From Herbidospora daliensis (lineage in GTDB: Bacteria > Actinomycetota > Actinomycetes > Streptosporangiales > Streptosporangiaceae): a stretch of DNA of 64,000 nucleotides. Every line of letters begins with the position of its first letter. The stretch's first letter is position 1. Positions 19,818 through 28,830 of this stretch are shown one piece after another. The DNA lies in assembly GCF_001570585.1 (NCBI RefSeq), contig NZ_BBXF01000006.1, positions 328,383 to 392,382 on the forward strand, read 5' to 3'. A program made the translations under genes and the position numbers. The notes beneath the pieces were generated by a model. The model made no database searches, was not told where the DNA came from, and was given only the letters and a program-made list of their open reading frames with translations.

Positions 19818-20195
19818 GTGGAGCTACTCATAGGGTTGGCTCTGCTCGCTGCCCTGTTCTGCATTCGTGTCATCGCCCTGGCCTCCCGCCGGGGGACGGT
19901 GGTCTGTTGTGTACGAACCGGCACCCGGAAATGGCAGAGCGGAGTAGCCCGCTACGCCGGAGGAGAGCTCCACTGGGTGCCTTTCGCCGGAATCCGTCTG
20001 AGGCCGCGCCACGCGATTGCGAGGCGCGGCCTCGTCGTTTCCCGCCGCCGCCCGCTCGACGCGGGTGAAGGTCCCGAGGGCTACTGGACGGTCGAGGCCG
20101 GCGCGGTCAGCATCGCGATGAGCGAAGACGCGCTCACGGGCTTCCTGGCCTGGCTGGAGTCAGCCCCCCCGAGCGCCCACCTCGACGCGGTCTAG
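19818..20195 (+). CDS. DUF2550 membrane-anchored protein
   Basis: 125 residues from GTG with AAGGAGGGG upstream. One N-terminal membrane helix (about 3-22), then a small soluble domain (RTGTRKWQSGVARYAGGELHW, ALTGFLAWLESAPPS). This family follows atpC in most actinobacteria; its function is not known. Its last 36 bases overlap the convergent membrane-protein gene. A stable inverted repeat (GAGGCCGCGCC, 20000-20010, pairing with 20023-20033) lies inside the coding sequence. Confidence 0.88.
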   Translation: MELLIGLALLAALFCIRVIALASRRGTVVCCVRTGTRKWQSGVARYAGGELHWVPFAGIRLRPRHAIARRGLVVSRRRPLDAGEGPEGYWTVEAGAVSIAMSEDALTGFLAWLESAPPSAHLDAV

Positions 20196-20843
20196 GTTCC
20201 AGGTCGCGAAGGTCACCGCGAGCCTGCGCGCCCCCGCCACCAGGAGCGGCAGGGCGATGAGCCAGCACCGGAAGGCGGCGACGGCGCCCTGGTTCACGTG
20301 CTGACCGTTGCCTTGGACCGGCGGGGCCAGGTCGCTGGCGACCACGGGCGCGAGACAGAGCACGACGACCGTGAGCACGAGGACCGCGCCCGCGCCGATC
20401 GTCTGGGTCCGCCGATGAGCGCGGACCGCCAGCAGGGTGATCGCCCCCGCGCACACCAGGGCCGGTGAGACCTCTTTGGTCACCCAGTGGACCAGCATCG
20501 TCGTGCCGAACCACTCGCTGTCGGGCATCGGGTCCTCGAAGTAGAGGATCGCGTCCGGTGCGCCCTTGAGGTCCTTGTAGGTGCCGCGCCAGACGCCGCC
20601 GGTGAACGCGGTCAGGAAGACGCCCCAGGTGCCCGCGCGCAGGGCCGCCGCGATCACCGCGGCGCCGGCCGCGAACATGCCCAGGACGACGCCCTTGGTC
20701 AGTCCGTTGGTGAACGGGATCCACTGGTTCCACGGGTAGTTGTCGACCGTCAGGGCGGTCCAGGCGCCGACCGCGCCCCAGGCCACCACGCCCGCGGCGA
20801 TCCCGGTGGCGAACAAGTTGCCGATCCGGTTCCTGGGCAGCAT
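20160..20843 (-). CDS. Conserved polytopic membrane protein, function unknown
   Basis: 227 residues with about five hydrophobic segments (residues about 10-30, 48-68, 73-90, 125-145, 150-172, 190-208). The loop WRGTYKDLKGAPDAILYFED is polar and may face outward. No domain recognised. The ATG lies one base beyond the stop codon of the adenosyltransferase gene, so it is the second gene of that operon. Its 3' end overlaps DUF2550 by 36 bases in opposite orientation. Confidence 0.8.
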   Translation of the reverse strand: MLPRNRIGNLFATGIAAGVVAWGAVGAWTALTVDNYPWNQWIPFTNGLTKGVVLGMFAAGAAVIAAALRAGTWGVFLTAFTGGVWRGTYKDLKGAPDAILYFEDPMPDSEWFGTTMLVHWVTKEVSPALVCAGAITLLAVRAHRRTQTIGAGAVLVLTVVVLCLAPVVASDLAPPVQGNGQHVNQGAVAAFRCWLIALPLLVAGARRLAVTFATWNLDRVEVGARGG

Positions 20844-20844
20844 G

Positions 20845-21435
20845 TCAGCGGGTGCCGCCGGGCTTCCAGAGGATCTCGTTCCCGTCCGACGACACCCGGC
20901 ACAGGATGAACAGCAGGTCGCTCAGCCGGTTCAGGTAGGTCGCCGTCAGCGGGTTCATGTCGTCGTGGACCTCCAGGGCCGCCCACGTCGAGCGTTCGGC
21001 GCGGCGGACGGCCGTGCGGGCGACGTGCAGCAGGGCGGTGCCCGCCGAGCCGCCGGGCAGGATGAACGAGCGCAGCGGCTTCAGCCGGGCGTTGAACTCG
21101 TCGCACTGCGACTCCAGCCACTCAACGTAGGACGCCTCGACCCGCAGCGGAGGGAACTCGGGGTCGGGCACGACCGGCGTGCACAGGTCGGCCCCCACGT
21201 CGAACATCTCGTTCTGGACGCGCAGCAGCACCGCCCCGATCTCCTCCGGCGGGCTGCCCATGGCGAGGGCGACGCCGATGGCCGCGTTGGCCTCCTCGAC
21301 GTCGGCGTAGGCCGCGAGCCTCGGGTCGGTCTTGGCGGTGCGGGACATGTCGCCGAGGGCGGTCGTGCCGTCGTCGCCGGTCTTCGTGTAGATCTTCGAC
21401 AGCACCACCGGCTGGTCGTTCCTGTCAGGCGTCAT
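20845..21435 (-). CDS. pduO: PduO-type cob(I)alamin adenosyltransferase
   Basis: 196 residues from ATG 21435, a start supported by a TACGCT box seven bases upstream (leaderless pattern); an ATG six codons upstream is the alternative. Family motifs: KIYTKTGDDGTTALGD (ATP site), VARTAVRRAER and LNRLSDLLFILCR. Transfers the adenosyl group of ATP to cob(I)alamin, giving adenosylcobalamin, the cofactor needed by IcmA encoded at 47.2 kb and served by MeaB at 40.7 kb. Confidence 0.93.
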   Translation of the reverse strand: MTPDRNDQPVVLSKIYTKTGDDGTTALGDMSRTAKTDPRLAAYADVEEANAAIGVALAMGSPPEEIGAVLLRVQNEMFDVGADLCTPVVPDPEFPPLRVEASYVEWLESQCDEFNARLKPLRSFILPGGSAGTALLHVARTAVRRAERSTWAALEVHDDMNPLTATYLNRLSDLLFILCRVSSDGNEILWKPGGTR

Positions 21436-21442
21436 GCCGCCA

Positions 21443-21448
21443 AGCGTA
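21443..21448 (-). promoter_or_regulatory. TACGCT -10 box, adenosyltransferase gene
   Basis: TAnnnT box seven bases before the ATG, with no ribosome site between: leaderless transcript predicted. Confidence 0.5.
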
Positions 21449-21547
21449 GTCATGTGGCAAATGTCATCTCGTTCGGCTGCGGAATCCCCGGCCGACCGTT
21501 GATTTCCACGTCTACAGGTCATCGACCGGCAAAGCCAAGATGGTGTC

Positions 21548-22426
21548 ATGTTGGAAATCAAGGGACTGCGCAAGATATTCGGGGCGGGCAAGGTCGCCCT
21601 CGACGGGGTGAGCTTCGAGGTCCCGGCCGGGCAGATGTTCGGCTTCGTGGGCGCCAACGGGGCCGGGAAGACGACGACGATGCGCATCGTCATGGGCGTG
21701 CTGCAGGCCGACGAGGGCGAGGTGCTCTGGAAGGGGCGCCCGCTGACGTTCGCCGAGCGGCGCACCTTCGGCTACATGCCGGAGGAGCGGGGCCTCTACC
21801 AGAAGATGCGGGTCGGGGAGCAGATCGACTACTTCGGGCGGCTCCACGGCATGGACGCGGGGGCGGTCGGCAAGGCCCGCGACGAGCTCATCGCGCGCCT
21901 CGGGCTGACCGAGCGGGTCGGCGACACCGTCGAGTCGCTCTCGCTGGGCAACCAGCAGCGGGTGCAACTGGCCGTGGCCCTCATCCACGACCCCGAGCTG
22001 CTCATCCTCGACGAGCCGTTCTCGGGCCTCGACCCGATCGCGGTCGACGTCCTGGCCGAGGTGCTGCACGAGCGGGCGCGCGGGGGCGTGCCGGTCATCT
22101 TCTCCAGCCACCAGCTGGAGCTGGTCGAGCGGCTCTGCGACTCGGTCGGGATCGTGGCCGGCGGCCGCATGATGGCGAGCGGGTCGGTCGAGGAGCTGCG
22201 CGACGCCGAGGGGCGGCGCCTGCGGGTGGTCGTCCGCGACCCCAAGCCGGGCTGGGCCGACGGCCTGCCGGGCGAGCTGAGCAGGGACGGCGACCGCGAC
22301 GTGCTGACGGTCGTCGGCGGCGACGACCAGACCGTCCTGCGGCGGGCCGTCGACGCCGGGCACGTCGAGTCGTACGGGGTCGAGCGGCCCACGCTGGTCG
22401 AGATCTTCAGGGAGGCAGTGGCATGA
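21548..22426 (+). CDS. ABC exporter ATP-binding protein (NatA/drug-efflux type)
   Basis: 292 residues. Walker A GANGAGKTTT near residue 39, signature SLGNQQRVQLAVAL (a variant of LSGGQ), Walker B LLILDEPFSGLDP, H-loop SSHQLELVE. The C-terminal extension (about 220-292) is the DUF4162-type domain of DrrA/NatA-like ATPases. It powers the permease encoded next, with which it overlaps by 4 bases (ATGA). First gene of a four-gene cassette with a kinase and regulator. Confidence 0.92.
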   Translation: MLEIKGLRKIFGAGKVALDGVSFEVPAGQMFGFVGANGAGKTTTMRIVMGVLQADEGEVLWKGRPLTFAERRTFGYMPEERGLYQKMRVGEQIDYFGRLHGMDAGAVGKARDELIARLGLTERVGDTVESLSLGNQQRVQLAVALIHDPELLILDEPFSGLDPIAVDVLAEVLHERARGGVPVIFSSHQLELVERLCDSVGIVAGGRMMASGSVEELRDAEGRRLRVVVRDPKPGWADGLPGELSRDGDRDVLTVVGGDDQTVLRRAVDAGHVESYGVERPTLVEIFREAVA

Positions 22427-23532
22427 AGGGCCTTTTGATGGTGGCCGGGCGCGAGATCCGCACCCAGGTCAGGACGCGGGCGTTCGTGATCGGCCTGATC
22501 GTGTCGGCGCTGCTGACCGGCGGCATCGCGTTCGCGCCCAAGTTGTTCGGCGGGCCCGACGAGTACAACCTCGGCCGGGTCGGCGGCCAGGAGCTGGCCG
22601 TCCAGGCGCTCGCCCCCGAGGCGAAGATCACCTGGAAGACCTATCCCGACGAGCGGGCCGCCACGACGGCGGTCCTCGACGGCGACGTCGACGTCGCGCT
22701 GGTCGACGGGACGCGGGTGCTGACCAACGGCGACATCGACGACCAGCTCGGGCTGCTGCTGCAGAGCGCGAACCGCGAGGCGCAGATCGGCGCGGCCGGG
22801 GTGACCCTGACGCCGCTGGAGATGACGTCGGTCGGGGCCGACACCCGCTACGAGTCGGCGCGGCAGGGCATCGCGACCGTGGTGGTGCTGCTCCTGTTCT
22901 TCATGATCATGAGTTCGGTCATGGTGGTCGCCATGGGCGTCGTCGAGGAGAAGGGCAGCCGGATCGTCGAGATCCTGCTCATCTCGATCAGGCCCTGGCA
23001 GCTGCTCGGCGGCAAGATCTTCGGGCTCGGGGTGGTCGGGTTCATCAACCTCACGGCGGTGGTGGCCGCCGGGCTCGTCGGGGCGTTCCTGTCCGGGTTC
23101 GCCACCGACTTCCCGCCCGGCATGGCCGGCATCGTGGTGAGCGCGATCGCCTGGTGGATCCTCGGTTACGCCTTCTTCGCCGCCCTCGCCGGGTCGCTCG
23201 CCTCGCTGGTGTCGCGCCAGGAGGAGGTCGGCAACGTGCTCCAGCCGATGATGATGCTGTTCCTCATCTCGTACGGCGTCTCGTTCTTCGCCTCCAACAG
23301 CCCCGACCACCCGGTGGCCGAGATCCTCTCGTTCGTGCCGCCGTTCTCGTCGATGATCATGCCCGTGCGGGTGGCGGCCTCGGAGGTGGCCATCTGGGAG
23401 GTGCTGCTGTCGGGCGGCTTGATGGTGCTCGCGGTGGCGGGGACGCTGATGGTGGGCGGGCGCATCTACGAGCGCGCGGTGCTGCGTACCGGCAGGCGGT
23501 TGAAGGTTTCCGAGGTTCTGCGCACGAAGTGA
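22423..23532 (+). CDS. ABC-2 type permease (NatB-like)
   Basis: 369 residues: one N-terminal membrane helix (about 21-41), a large extracytoplasmic loop (about 45-150), then five helices grouped at about 155-345. The motif EEKGSRIVEILLISIRPWQLLGGK is typical of NatB/YhaP sodium or drug efflux permeases. Works with the preceding ATPase. Start ATG overlaps the ATPase stop. Confidence 0.9.
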   Translation: MKGLLMVAGREIRTQVRTRAFVIGLIVSALLTGGIAFAPKLFGGPDEYNLGRVGGQELAVQALAPEAKITWKTYPDERAATTAVLDGDVDVALVDGTRVLTNGDIDDQLGLLLQSANREAQIGAAGVTLTPLEMTSVGADTRYESARQGIATVVVLLLFFMIMSSVMVVAMGVVEEKGSRIVEILLISIRPWQLLGGKIFGLGVVGFINLTAVVAAGLVGAFLSGFATDFPPGMAGIVVSAIAWWILGYAFFAALAGSLASLVSRQEEVGNVLQPMMMLFLISYGVSFFASNSPDHPVAEILSFVPPFSSMIMPVRVAASEVAIWEVLLSGGLMVLAVAGTLMVGGRIYERAVLRTGRRLKVSEVLRTK

Positions 23533-23553
23533 CCCACCTAAGATGGGCAGGCG

Positions 23554-24738
23554 ATGATGGACAAAGCGATCAAAAGAGTGCGGCGAGTCGTCCGGTGGAC
23601 GCTCAACACGACTCTTGGGCTGGTCTGGTTCGTCGTCGCGCTCGGCCTGGTCAGCGGCCAGGAGAACGGACCGGTCGACTGGTGGCGGCTCGGCCCCGCG
23701 CTGGCCCTCGTCGTGGTGTTCACCGTCCTGTTCCTCCGGGTCACCAAGGCCATCCTCGACCGGCGCTACGCCAAGCGTGAGCTGATCGCCGGAGCGGTCA
23801 TCGCGCTGGTGGTGGCGGTCGTCGGCCCCGGCGCCCCGACCTCGTGGTCGTTCGTCGCCTTCGCCTGGTTGTCGATCGCCGCGATCGGGGTGCGGGTGCG
23901 CACCGCCTGGATCCTGTCGATCGCCACCCTGGCGGTGATGGGGCCGCTCAACGGCTACCAGATGATCGTGTTCACGGCCGAGGCCGACTCGGCCACCCGG
24001 GCCGGGATACTCGTCGGCTCCTTCGCCTACACGGCCCTGATGTGCGCCACCCTGCCGTGGGCCAACCGCCTGTGGGTGTGGATCTGGCGCATCGCCGAGG
24101 AGGCCCACGAGGGCCGTGAGGCGCAGGCCCGCCTGGCGGTCGCCGAGGAGCGCCTGCGGTTCGCCCGCGACCTCCACGACCTGGTCGGCCACCAGCTCTC
24201 GGCCATCGCGGTCAAGAGCGAGCTGGCCGTCCGGCTCGGCGGCGACACCCCGGCGAGCGCCGAGATGGCCGAGGTGCGCGGCCTGGCCCGCACCGCCCTG
24301 CGCGAGCTGCGCGAGGCGGTCAAGGGCTACCGCCAGCTCGACCTGACCGCCGAGCTCGCCAGCGTACGGGGGGTGCTGGAGGCCGCCGGCATCGCCTGCG
24401 ACCTCAAGCTGCCCTACCGCGAGGCCCCCGGCGACACCGCCCCGGTGTTCGCCTGGGTGGTCCGCGAGGCGGTCACCAACGTGCTCCGCCACAGCACCGC
24501 CACCACCTGCGAGATCACTCTCCGGCTCACGTCGGAGGAGACGATCCTGGAGGTGCGCAACAACGGCGTCCAGAAGGACGCCGTGAAGAACGGCGAGGGC
24601 AGCGGCCTGGCGGGGCTGGCCGAGCGGCTCGGCGCGGTCGGCGGGAAGCTGACGGCCGAGCCCGACCGGAAGGGCGGCTTCGTGCTGAGGGCCGCCGCCC
24701 CGGCGGCGCGCGAACCGGCGCTGGCGGGCCGGTCGTGA
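23554..24738 (+). CDS. Sensor histidine kinase (NarL-partner, HisKA_3 type)
   Basis: 394 residues. About six membrane helices fill residues 15-170. The dimerisation/phosphorylation helix follows with His near 208 in RFARDLHDLVGHQLSAIA, then an HATPase domain (REAVTNVLRHS N-box; GSGLAGLAERLGAVGG G-box). No separate sensory domain, so it probably senses through its membrane part, like the antibiotic-sensing kinases paired with ABC exporters. Overlaps its response regulator by 4 bases. Confidence 0.92.
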   Translation: MMDKAIKRVRRVVRWTLNTTLGLVWFVVALGLVSGQENGPVDWWRLGPALALVVVFTVLFLRVTKAILDRRYAKRELIAGAVIALVVAVVGPGAPTSWSFVAFAWLSIAAIGVRVRTAWILSIATLAVMGPLNGYQMIVFTAEADSATRAGILVGSFAYTALMCATLPWANRLWVWIWRIAEEAHEGREAQARLAVAEERLRFARDLHDLVGHQLSAIAVKSELAVRLGGDTPASAEMAEVRGLARTALRELREAVKGYRQLDLTAELASVRGVLEAAGIACDLKLPYREAPGDTAPVFAWVVREAVTNVLRHSTATTCEITLRLTSEETILEVRNNGVQKDAVKNGEGSGLAGLAERLGAVGGKLTAEPDRKGGFVLRAAAPAAREPALAGRS

Positions 24739-25328
24739 TCCGCGTCCTGCTGGCCGACGATCAGCACCTCATCAGGCAGGCCATCGCCACCCTGCTCGAC
24801 CTGGAGCCCGACATCACCGTCGTGGTCCAGGTCGGCAGGGGAGACGAGGTGGGGCCCGCCGTGGCCGAGCACACGCCCGACGTGCTGGTGCTCGACGTGG
24901 AGATGCCCGGCCTCGACGGCCTGAGCGTCGCCGAGTCGATGCCCGGCCAGGCGATGCTGATCCTCACCAGCTTCGGCCGCCCCGGCTACCTGCGCCGCGC
25001 GCTGGCGGCGGGGGTGCGCGGCTTCGTCCCGAAGGACGCCTCCGCCGAGGAACTGGCCGCCGCCATCCGCAAGGTGCACGCCGGCGGCCGTTACCTCGAC
25101 CCCGAGATGGCCGCCTCGGCGATGATGGCCGGGGAGTCGCCGCTGACCGACCGCGAGCGCGACGCCCTCGCGCTGGCCGCCTCCGGGGCCTCGGTCGGCG
25201 AGATCGCCGCGTCGCTGCATCTGAGCGAGGGCACGGTGCGCAACTACCTGTCGAACGCGATCGCCAAGCTGGGCGCGGTCAACCGCATCGGGGCGATCCG
25301 GACTGCTCAGGACATGGGCTGGATCTGA
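24735..25328 (+). CDS. NarL/FixJ-type response regulator
   Basis: 197 residues from a GTG that overlaps the kinase stop (GTGA). Receiver with acidic pocket ADD (7-9), phospho-acceptor D54 (LVLDVEMPGLDG) and switch lysine in GFVPKDA. LuxR-type DNA-binding domain near 130-195 (LTDRERDALALAASGASVGEI). Expected to control the ABC exporter genes just upstream in the same operon (inference from arrangement). Confidence 0.93.
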   Translation: MIRVLLADDQHLIRQAIATLLDLEPDITVVVQVGRGDEVGPAVAEHTPDVLVLDVEMPGLDGLSVAESMPGQAMLILTSFGRPGYLRRALAAGVRGFVPKDASAEELAAAIRKVHAGGRYLDPEMAASAMMAGESPLTDRERDALALAASGASVGEIAASLHLSEGTVRNYLSNAIAKLGAVNRIGAIRTAQDMGWI

Positions 25329-25493
25329 CGGGTCGTTCCGGGCTCGTGACGGCTTTCTGTGTCATGGTGTGACTACGGAACGTGATCTCGTTTCGCCCGC
25401 TCCGGGGCGCCGGTCCCGGTGTTCACATATTTGCGGCCCCTGGCCCCCTCACAGATCCTTTCTGCAGGCGGGCCAGGGTCCGCGGACGCCCGG

Positions 25494-26099
25494 TCACGAC
25501 TGGAACGACCGCCGGAACACGTGCACGGCGGTGGCGACCAGCAGGTCCTTCTCCGGCCGGTCGTCCGACAGGACCCACTCGATGAGCAGCTCGGTGAGCG
25601 CCCCTATCAAGGCCAGCGCGAGCAGGTGGAGCTCGGCGGGCAGCTCTTCCTGCAGCCCCTTCAGCGAGCTCTCGATCATGTGGGTGAACCCGGCGACCGC
25701 CTTCTGCCGCGACCCCGACAACACGTCGCCCGCGCGGCGCACCTCTAAGTGCATGATGCGGGCCCGGCGGACGTCGAGCGTCACGAAGCGCACGTACTCC
25801 GTTATCCCGGCGACGATGCGCCCTTCCAGGGTGGGCGGCGCGTTCTCGATGGCGGCGCCGACCGCGTTGAGGGTGTCGTCGACGCAGCGTTCGTAGACGG
25901 CCCGCATCAGCTCCTCGCGGCCCGCGAAGCACTCGTAGAACGCGCGGTTGGAGATGTGCGCGGTCGAGCAGAGCCGCTCGATCGTCGTCGCGTGGAAGCC
26001 GGGATTGGCGAACAGGCCGTAGGCGGCGCTGATGAGCCGCTCCCGGCGGTCGGCGACCCGTTCGGCCGCCGACATCCCCCGATATTCTCGTCCCGTCAC
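25494..26099 (-). CDS. TetR-family transcriptional regulator
   Basis: 201 residues. The GTG at 26099 has a well-placed GAGGTG site; ATG 26075 is the alternative. N-terminal helix-turn-helix (RRERLISAAYGLFANPG, TIERLCSTAHISNRAFYECF) and a helical ligand domain. It lies alone between the two converging exporter/two-component cassettes and could act on either; ligand unknown. An AT-rich 114-bp leader with a good promoter precedes it. Confidence 0.9.
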   Translation of the reverse strand: MTGREYRGMSAAERVADRRERLISAAYGLFANPGFHATTIERLCSTAHISNRAFYECFAGREELMRAVYERCVDDTLNAVGAAIENAPPTLEGRIVAGITEYVRFVTLDVRRARIMHLEVRRAGDVLSGSRQKAVAGFTHMIESSLKGLQEELPAELHLLALALIGALTELLIEWVLSDDRPEKDLLVATAVHVFRRSFQS

Positions 26100-26165
26100 C
26101 GTTTCACCTCGCCGTCCTGGCCCCCCCAGAAGGCACCATTATGGACGCAAGATCTTTTTAACGGA

Positions 26166-26195
26166 AGTATCGGGAAATTAGCTTCTTTTATGCAA
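26166..26195 (-). promoter_or_regulatory. Candidate promoter of the TetR gene
   Basis: On the minus strand TTGCAT and GATACT are separated by 18 bases, inside a strikingly AT-rich patch (about 26140-26215) in an otherwise GC-rich sequence. Transcription would run into the TetR gene at 26099. Confidence 0.45.
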
Positions 26196-26213
26196 GTTGG
26201 TTATCGGATGTCA

Positions 26214-26831
26214 CTAAAGCAGGCCACGGTTGAGCGCGGTGGTGACGGCGGCGGTGCGGTCGGAGACGCCCAGCTTCCCGAACACCCGCAGCAGGTGGGT
26301 CTTGACGGTCGTCTCACTGATGAACAACTCCCGCCCGATCTCCGCGTTGGTCAGCCCGCGTGCCACCAAAGACAGTACCTCGGTCTCCCGGGGTGACAGC
26401 GACTCGATTACGGGCGCCCTCATTCGGGTGACCAGCCGGGTCGCCACACTGGGGGAGAGCACCGTCTCGCCGCGCGCCGCCGCCTTGATCGCGCCCAGCA
26501 GGTCGGCCCGCGAGGTGTCCTTCAGCAGATAACCGGCCGCGCCCGCCTCGACCGCCCGCACGATGTCCTGATCGGTCTCGTACGTGGTCAGCACGATGAC
26601 CCGGGCCCCCGGCTGACCCGCGAGGATCCGGCTGGTCGCGCCGACGCCGTCGCCGCCGGGCATGCGCAGGTCCATCAGCACCACGTCGGGCGTGAGGTCG
26701 CGGGCCCGGACGACGGCCTCGTCGCCCGAACCGGCCTCGCCGACCACCGTGATGCCCTCGTTGCCGTCGATCATCCCGCGCAGGCCCTCACGGACCACCG
26801 GGTGATCGTCGACGATCATGAGCCGGATCAT
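26214..26831 (-). CDS. NarL/FixJ-type response regulator
   Basis: 205 residues: receiver (VDD pocket at 7-9, D54 in VLMDLRMPGGDG, GYLLKDTSRADLL) and LuxR-type helix-turn-helix (LSPRETEVLSLVARGLTNAEI, ETTVKTHLLRVF). The ATG overlaps the stop codon of the kinase gene upstream, so both are co-translated. Likely regulates the ABC transporter of the same operon. Confidence 0.94.
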   Translation of the reverse strand: MIRLMIVDDHPVVREGLRGMIDGNEGITVVGEAGSGDEAVVRARDLTPDVVLMDLRMPGGDGVGATSRILAGQPGARVIVLTTYETDQDIVRAVEAGAAGYLLKDTSRADLLGAIKAAARGETVLSPSVATRLVTRMRAPVIESLSPRETEVLSLVARGLTNAEIGRELFISETTVKTHLLRVFGKLGVSDRTAAVTTALNRGLL

Positions 26832-28024
26832 CTCTCTCCCATCGGCAGCGTCACGTGGACCGTGGTCCCCTCACCGGGCGCGCTCACGAGATCGAGACGC
26901 CCGCCCTGCTGTTCGATTCTGGCCCGCATCCCGCGCAACCCGAACCCGGCCCCCGCGGCGGGATCGAAGCCGGCGCCGTCGTCGGCGACGGCCAAAGTGA
27001 CGTCATTACGGCCATAGCCGAGCGTCACCCGGACCGACGCCGCCGCCGCGTGCTTGCGGACGTTGGCCAGCGCCTCCTGGGTGGTCCTGATCAGCACCAC
27101 CTCGCTGCTCGGCGGCAGCTTGCGCGACTCGCCCTCGACCGTGTGCGCCACCGTGACGCCGATCTCCTCCGCCAACCGCAGCGAGAGCCGGCGTACCGCG
27201 TCGTCGAGCGTCGAGCCGTCGAGCGGCGCCGGGCTGAGCGCCGCGACCAGCGCGCGGGCCTCGGCCAGGTTCTCCCGGGCCGTCTGTACGGCCAGACCGA
27301 GGTGCCGCGCCGGATCGCGCCCGGCCTGGGCCGCCTGGATGAGCATGATGATGCTGGTGAACCCCTGGGCGATCGTGTCGTGGATCTCCCCGGCGAGCCG
27401 CTCGCGCTCGGCCAGCGCGCCCTTCTCGACCGAGAGCCGCCGCACCTCGGCCTCGCTCGCCTCCAGCTGCCTGATCAGGTCGGCCCGCTCGGCGCTCTGG
27501 CGGATGATCCGGGTTATCCACGGCCCGAACACCAGCGAGAAGGTCAGCGCGATCAGGGTGGTGCCGGTGAACCTGACCAGGTCGGGGAACTCCAGATCGG
27601 TCTGCCCGATGAACCACGCCACGGGCGACACGTTGAGCAGCACCACCACCGCGGCGGCCAGCCGCCCGCTGAGCAGCATGAACACCTGCGGGCAGAGGGT
27701 GAACAGCCCGAACGACGCGTTCGGCACGATCAGCGTCGCCGGGATGAACGCCAGGCAGAGCAGGGCGACGTAGAGGATCGCCCGGGGGCTGTCCTCCTCG
27801 TCGCCGATGATCAGCTTCCGGCCCATGAGCAGGTAGGCCGCCGCGCACAGGAGCATCAGCCCGATGGTGACGGCCCGCTGCACCGGGGTGGCCACCTCGT
27901 CGTACAGGACGAAGAGCAGGGCCGTCGTCCAGGCCAGGCCGAAGAGGATCTCCCAGCCCCGGAACGACTCCCACGCGTTGGTCTCCTCGGGGAAGGCGGC
28001 CCGGACCTCGGGCCGCCTGCCCAT
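26828..28024 (-). CDS. Sensor histidine kinase (HisKA_3 type)
   Basis: 398 residues from ATG 28024; the open frame continues far upstream into the permease gene and is not used. About five membrane helices in residues 25-170, a short coiled coil, then the phosphorylated His215 in ERERLAGEIHDTIAQGF. The HATPase domain has the N-box QEALANVRKHAAA and G-boxes DDGAGFDP and GFGLRGMRAR. Eight bases after the permease stop; overlaps the response regulator by 4 bases. Confidence 0.93.
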   Translation of the reverse strand: MGRRPEVRAAFPEETNAWESFRGWEILFGLAWTTALLFVLYDEVATPVQRAVTIGLMLLCAAAYLLMGRKLIIGDEEDSPRAILYVALLCLAFIPATLIVPNASFGLFTLCPQVFMLLSGRLAAAVVVLLNVSPVAWFIGQTDLEFPDLVRFTGTTLIALTFSLVFGPWITRIIRQSAERADLIRQLEASEAEVRRLSVEKGALAERERLAGEIHDTIAQGFTSIIMLIQAAQAGRDPARHLGLAVQTARENLAEARALVAALSPAPLDGSTLDDAVRRLSLRLAEEIGVTVAHTVEGESRKLPPSSEVVLIRTTQEALANVRKHAAAASVRVTLGYGRNDVTLAVADDGAGFDPAAGAGFGLRGMRARIEQQGGRLDLVSAPGEGTTVHVTLPMGER

Positions 28025-28032
28025 GAAGGCCC

Positions 28033-28830
28033 TCAGCTTTCGCCGCGGTTGGTCCACCGGAACGTCGCCAGGCAGAGCACCAGCCCGCCTGCCAGCCACA
28101 GTCCCAGCACCATCGCCACCTTCGGCAGTTCGTACGACCCCGTCAGCTCCAGGGCGGCCCCAGCGTCGCCGAGGAACACCGACCGCAGGCCCTGGCACAT
28201 CCACTTCAGCGGGAAGACCGCCGCGACGTTGTTCAGCCATGAGGGAAGCTCCGTGAAGGGGATGTAGACGCCGGAGATGAACTGGAGCAGCACGTAGGGC
28301 ATGGAGACCACGGCGGCGGCGCTCTTGGCGTTGCGCGGCAGGCTGCTGACCGCGATCCCCAGGAGAGCCGCGCCCGCCAGGCCGAGCGTGAGCACCCAGA
28401 CAAGTGTCGCCCATCGGCTGAAATCGGTGGGAAGTTCGAGGTCGAACAGCAGCACCGCGACCAGCAGCAGCAGCGCCACCTCGATGGCCGAGAGCACCAG
28501 CGAGCTGACCAGCTTCCCGACGAAGTAGGCCGCGCGCGGCATCGGGGTGCCCGCCAGGCGCTTCAGCGTGCCGTCGTCGCGGTCGATGGCGATGCCGATC
28601 GCGAGGTTCTGGAACGCCACGCCCATCACGCCGGCGCCGATCAGCCCGGCCGAGTAGAGCTGGGCGACCGTGATGCCGGTGCCCTCCAGGTCGCCTTCGA
28701 AGATCGAGCCGAACAGCACCAGCAGGATGATCGGGAAGGAGAAGGTGAAGATGACGGCGTCGCGCTGGCGGAAGAAGAGCTTGGTCTCCAGCGACGCGCG
28801 GGCGAGGCCGATGGTCAGGGTGGCGGTCAT
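28033..28830 (-). CDS. ABC-2 type permease
   Basis: 265 residues starting MTATLTIGLARASLETK, overlapping the ATPase stop codon (ATGA). Six predicted membrane helices; the stretch RDDGTLKRLAGTPMPRAAYFVGK is characteristic of DrrB/ABC-2 permeases of drug or lipid exporters. Partner of the following (upstream on the minus strand) ATPase. Confidence 0.92.
   Translation of the reverse strand: MTATLTIGLARASLETKLFFRQRDAVIFTFSFPIILLVLFGSIFEGDLEGTGITVAQLYSAGLIGAGVMGVAFQNLAIGIAIDRDDGTLKRLAGTPMPRAAYFVGKLVSSLVLSAIEVALLLLVAVLLFDLELPTDFSRWATLVWVLTLGLAGAALLGIAVSSLPRNAKSAAAVVSMPYVLLQFISGVYIPFTELPSWLNNVAAVFPLKWMCQGLRSVFLGDAGAALELTGSYELPKVAMVLGLWLAGGLVLCLATFRWTNRGES

Noticed and set aside
20740-22422. Extension of the ABC permease frame upstream to give a 930-residue protein
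   Set aside because: The real permease starts at 22423 in a 4-base overlap with the ATPase; the extension is out of frame with the ATPase gene and meaningless.
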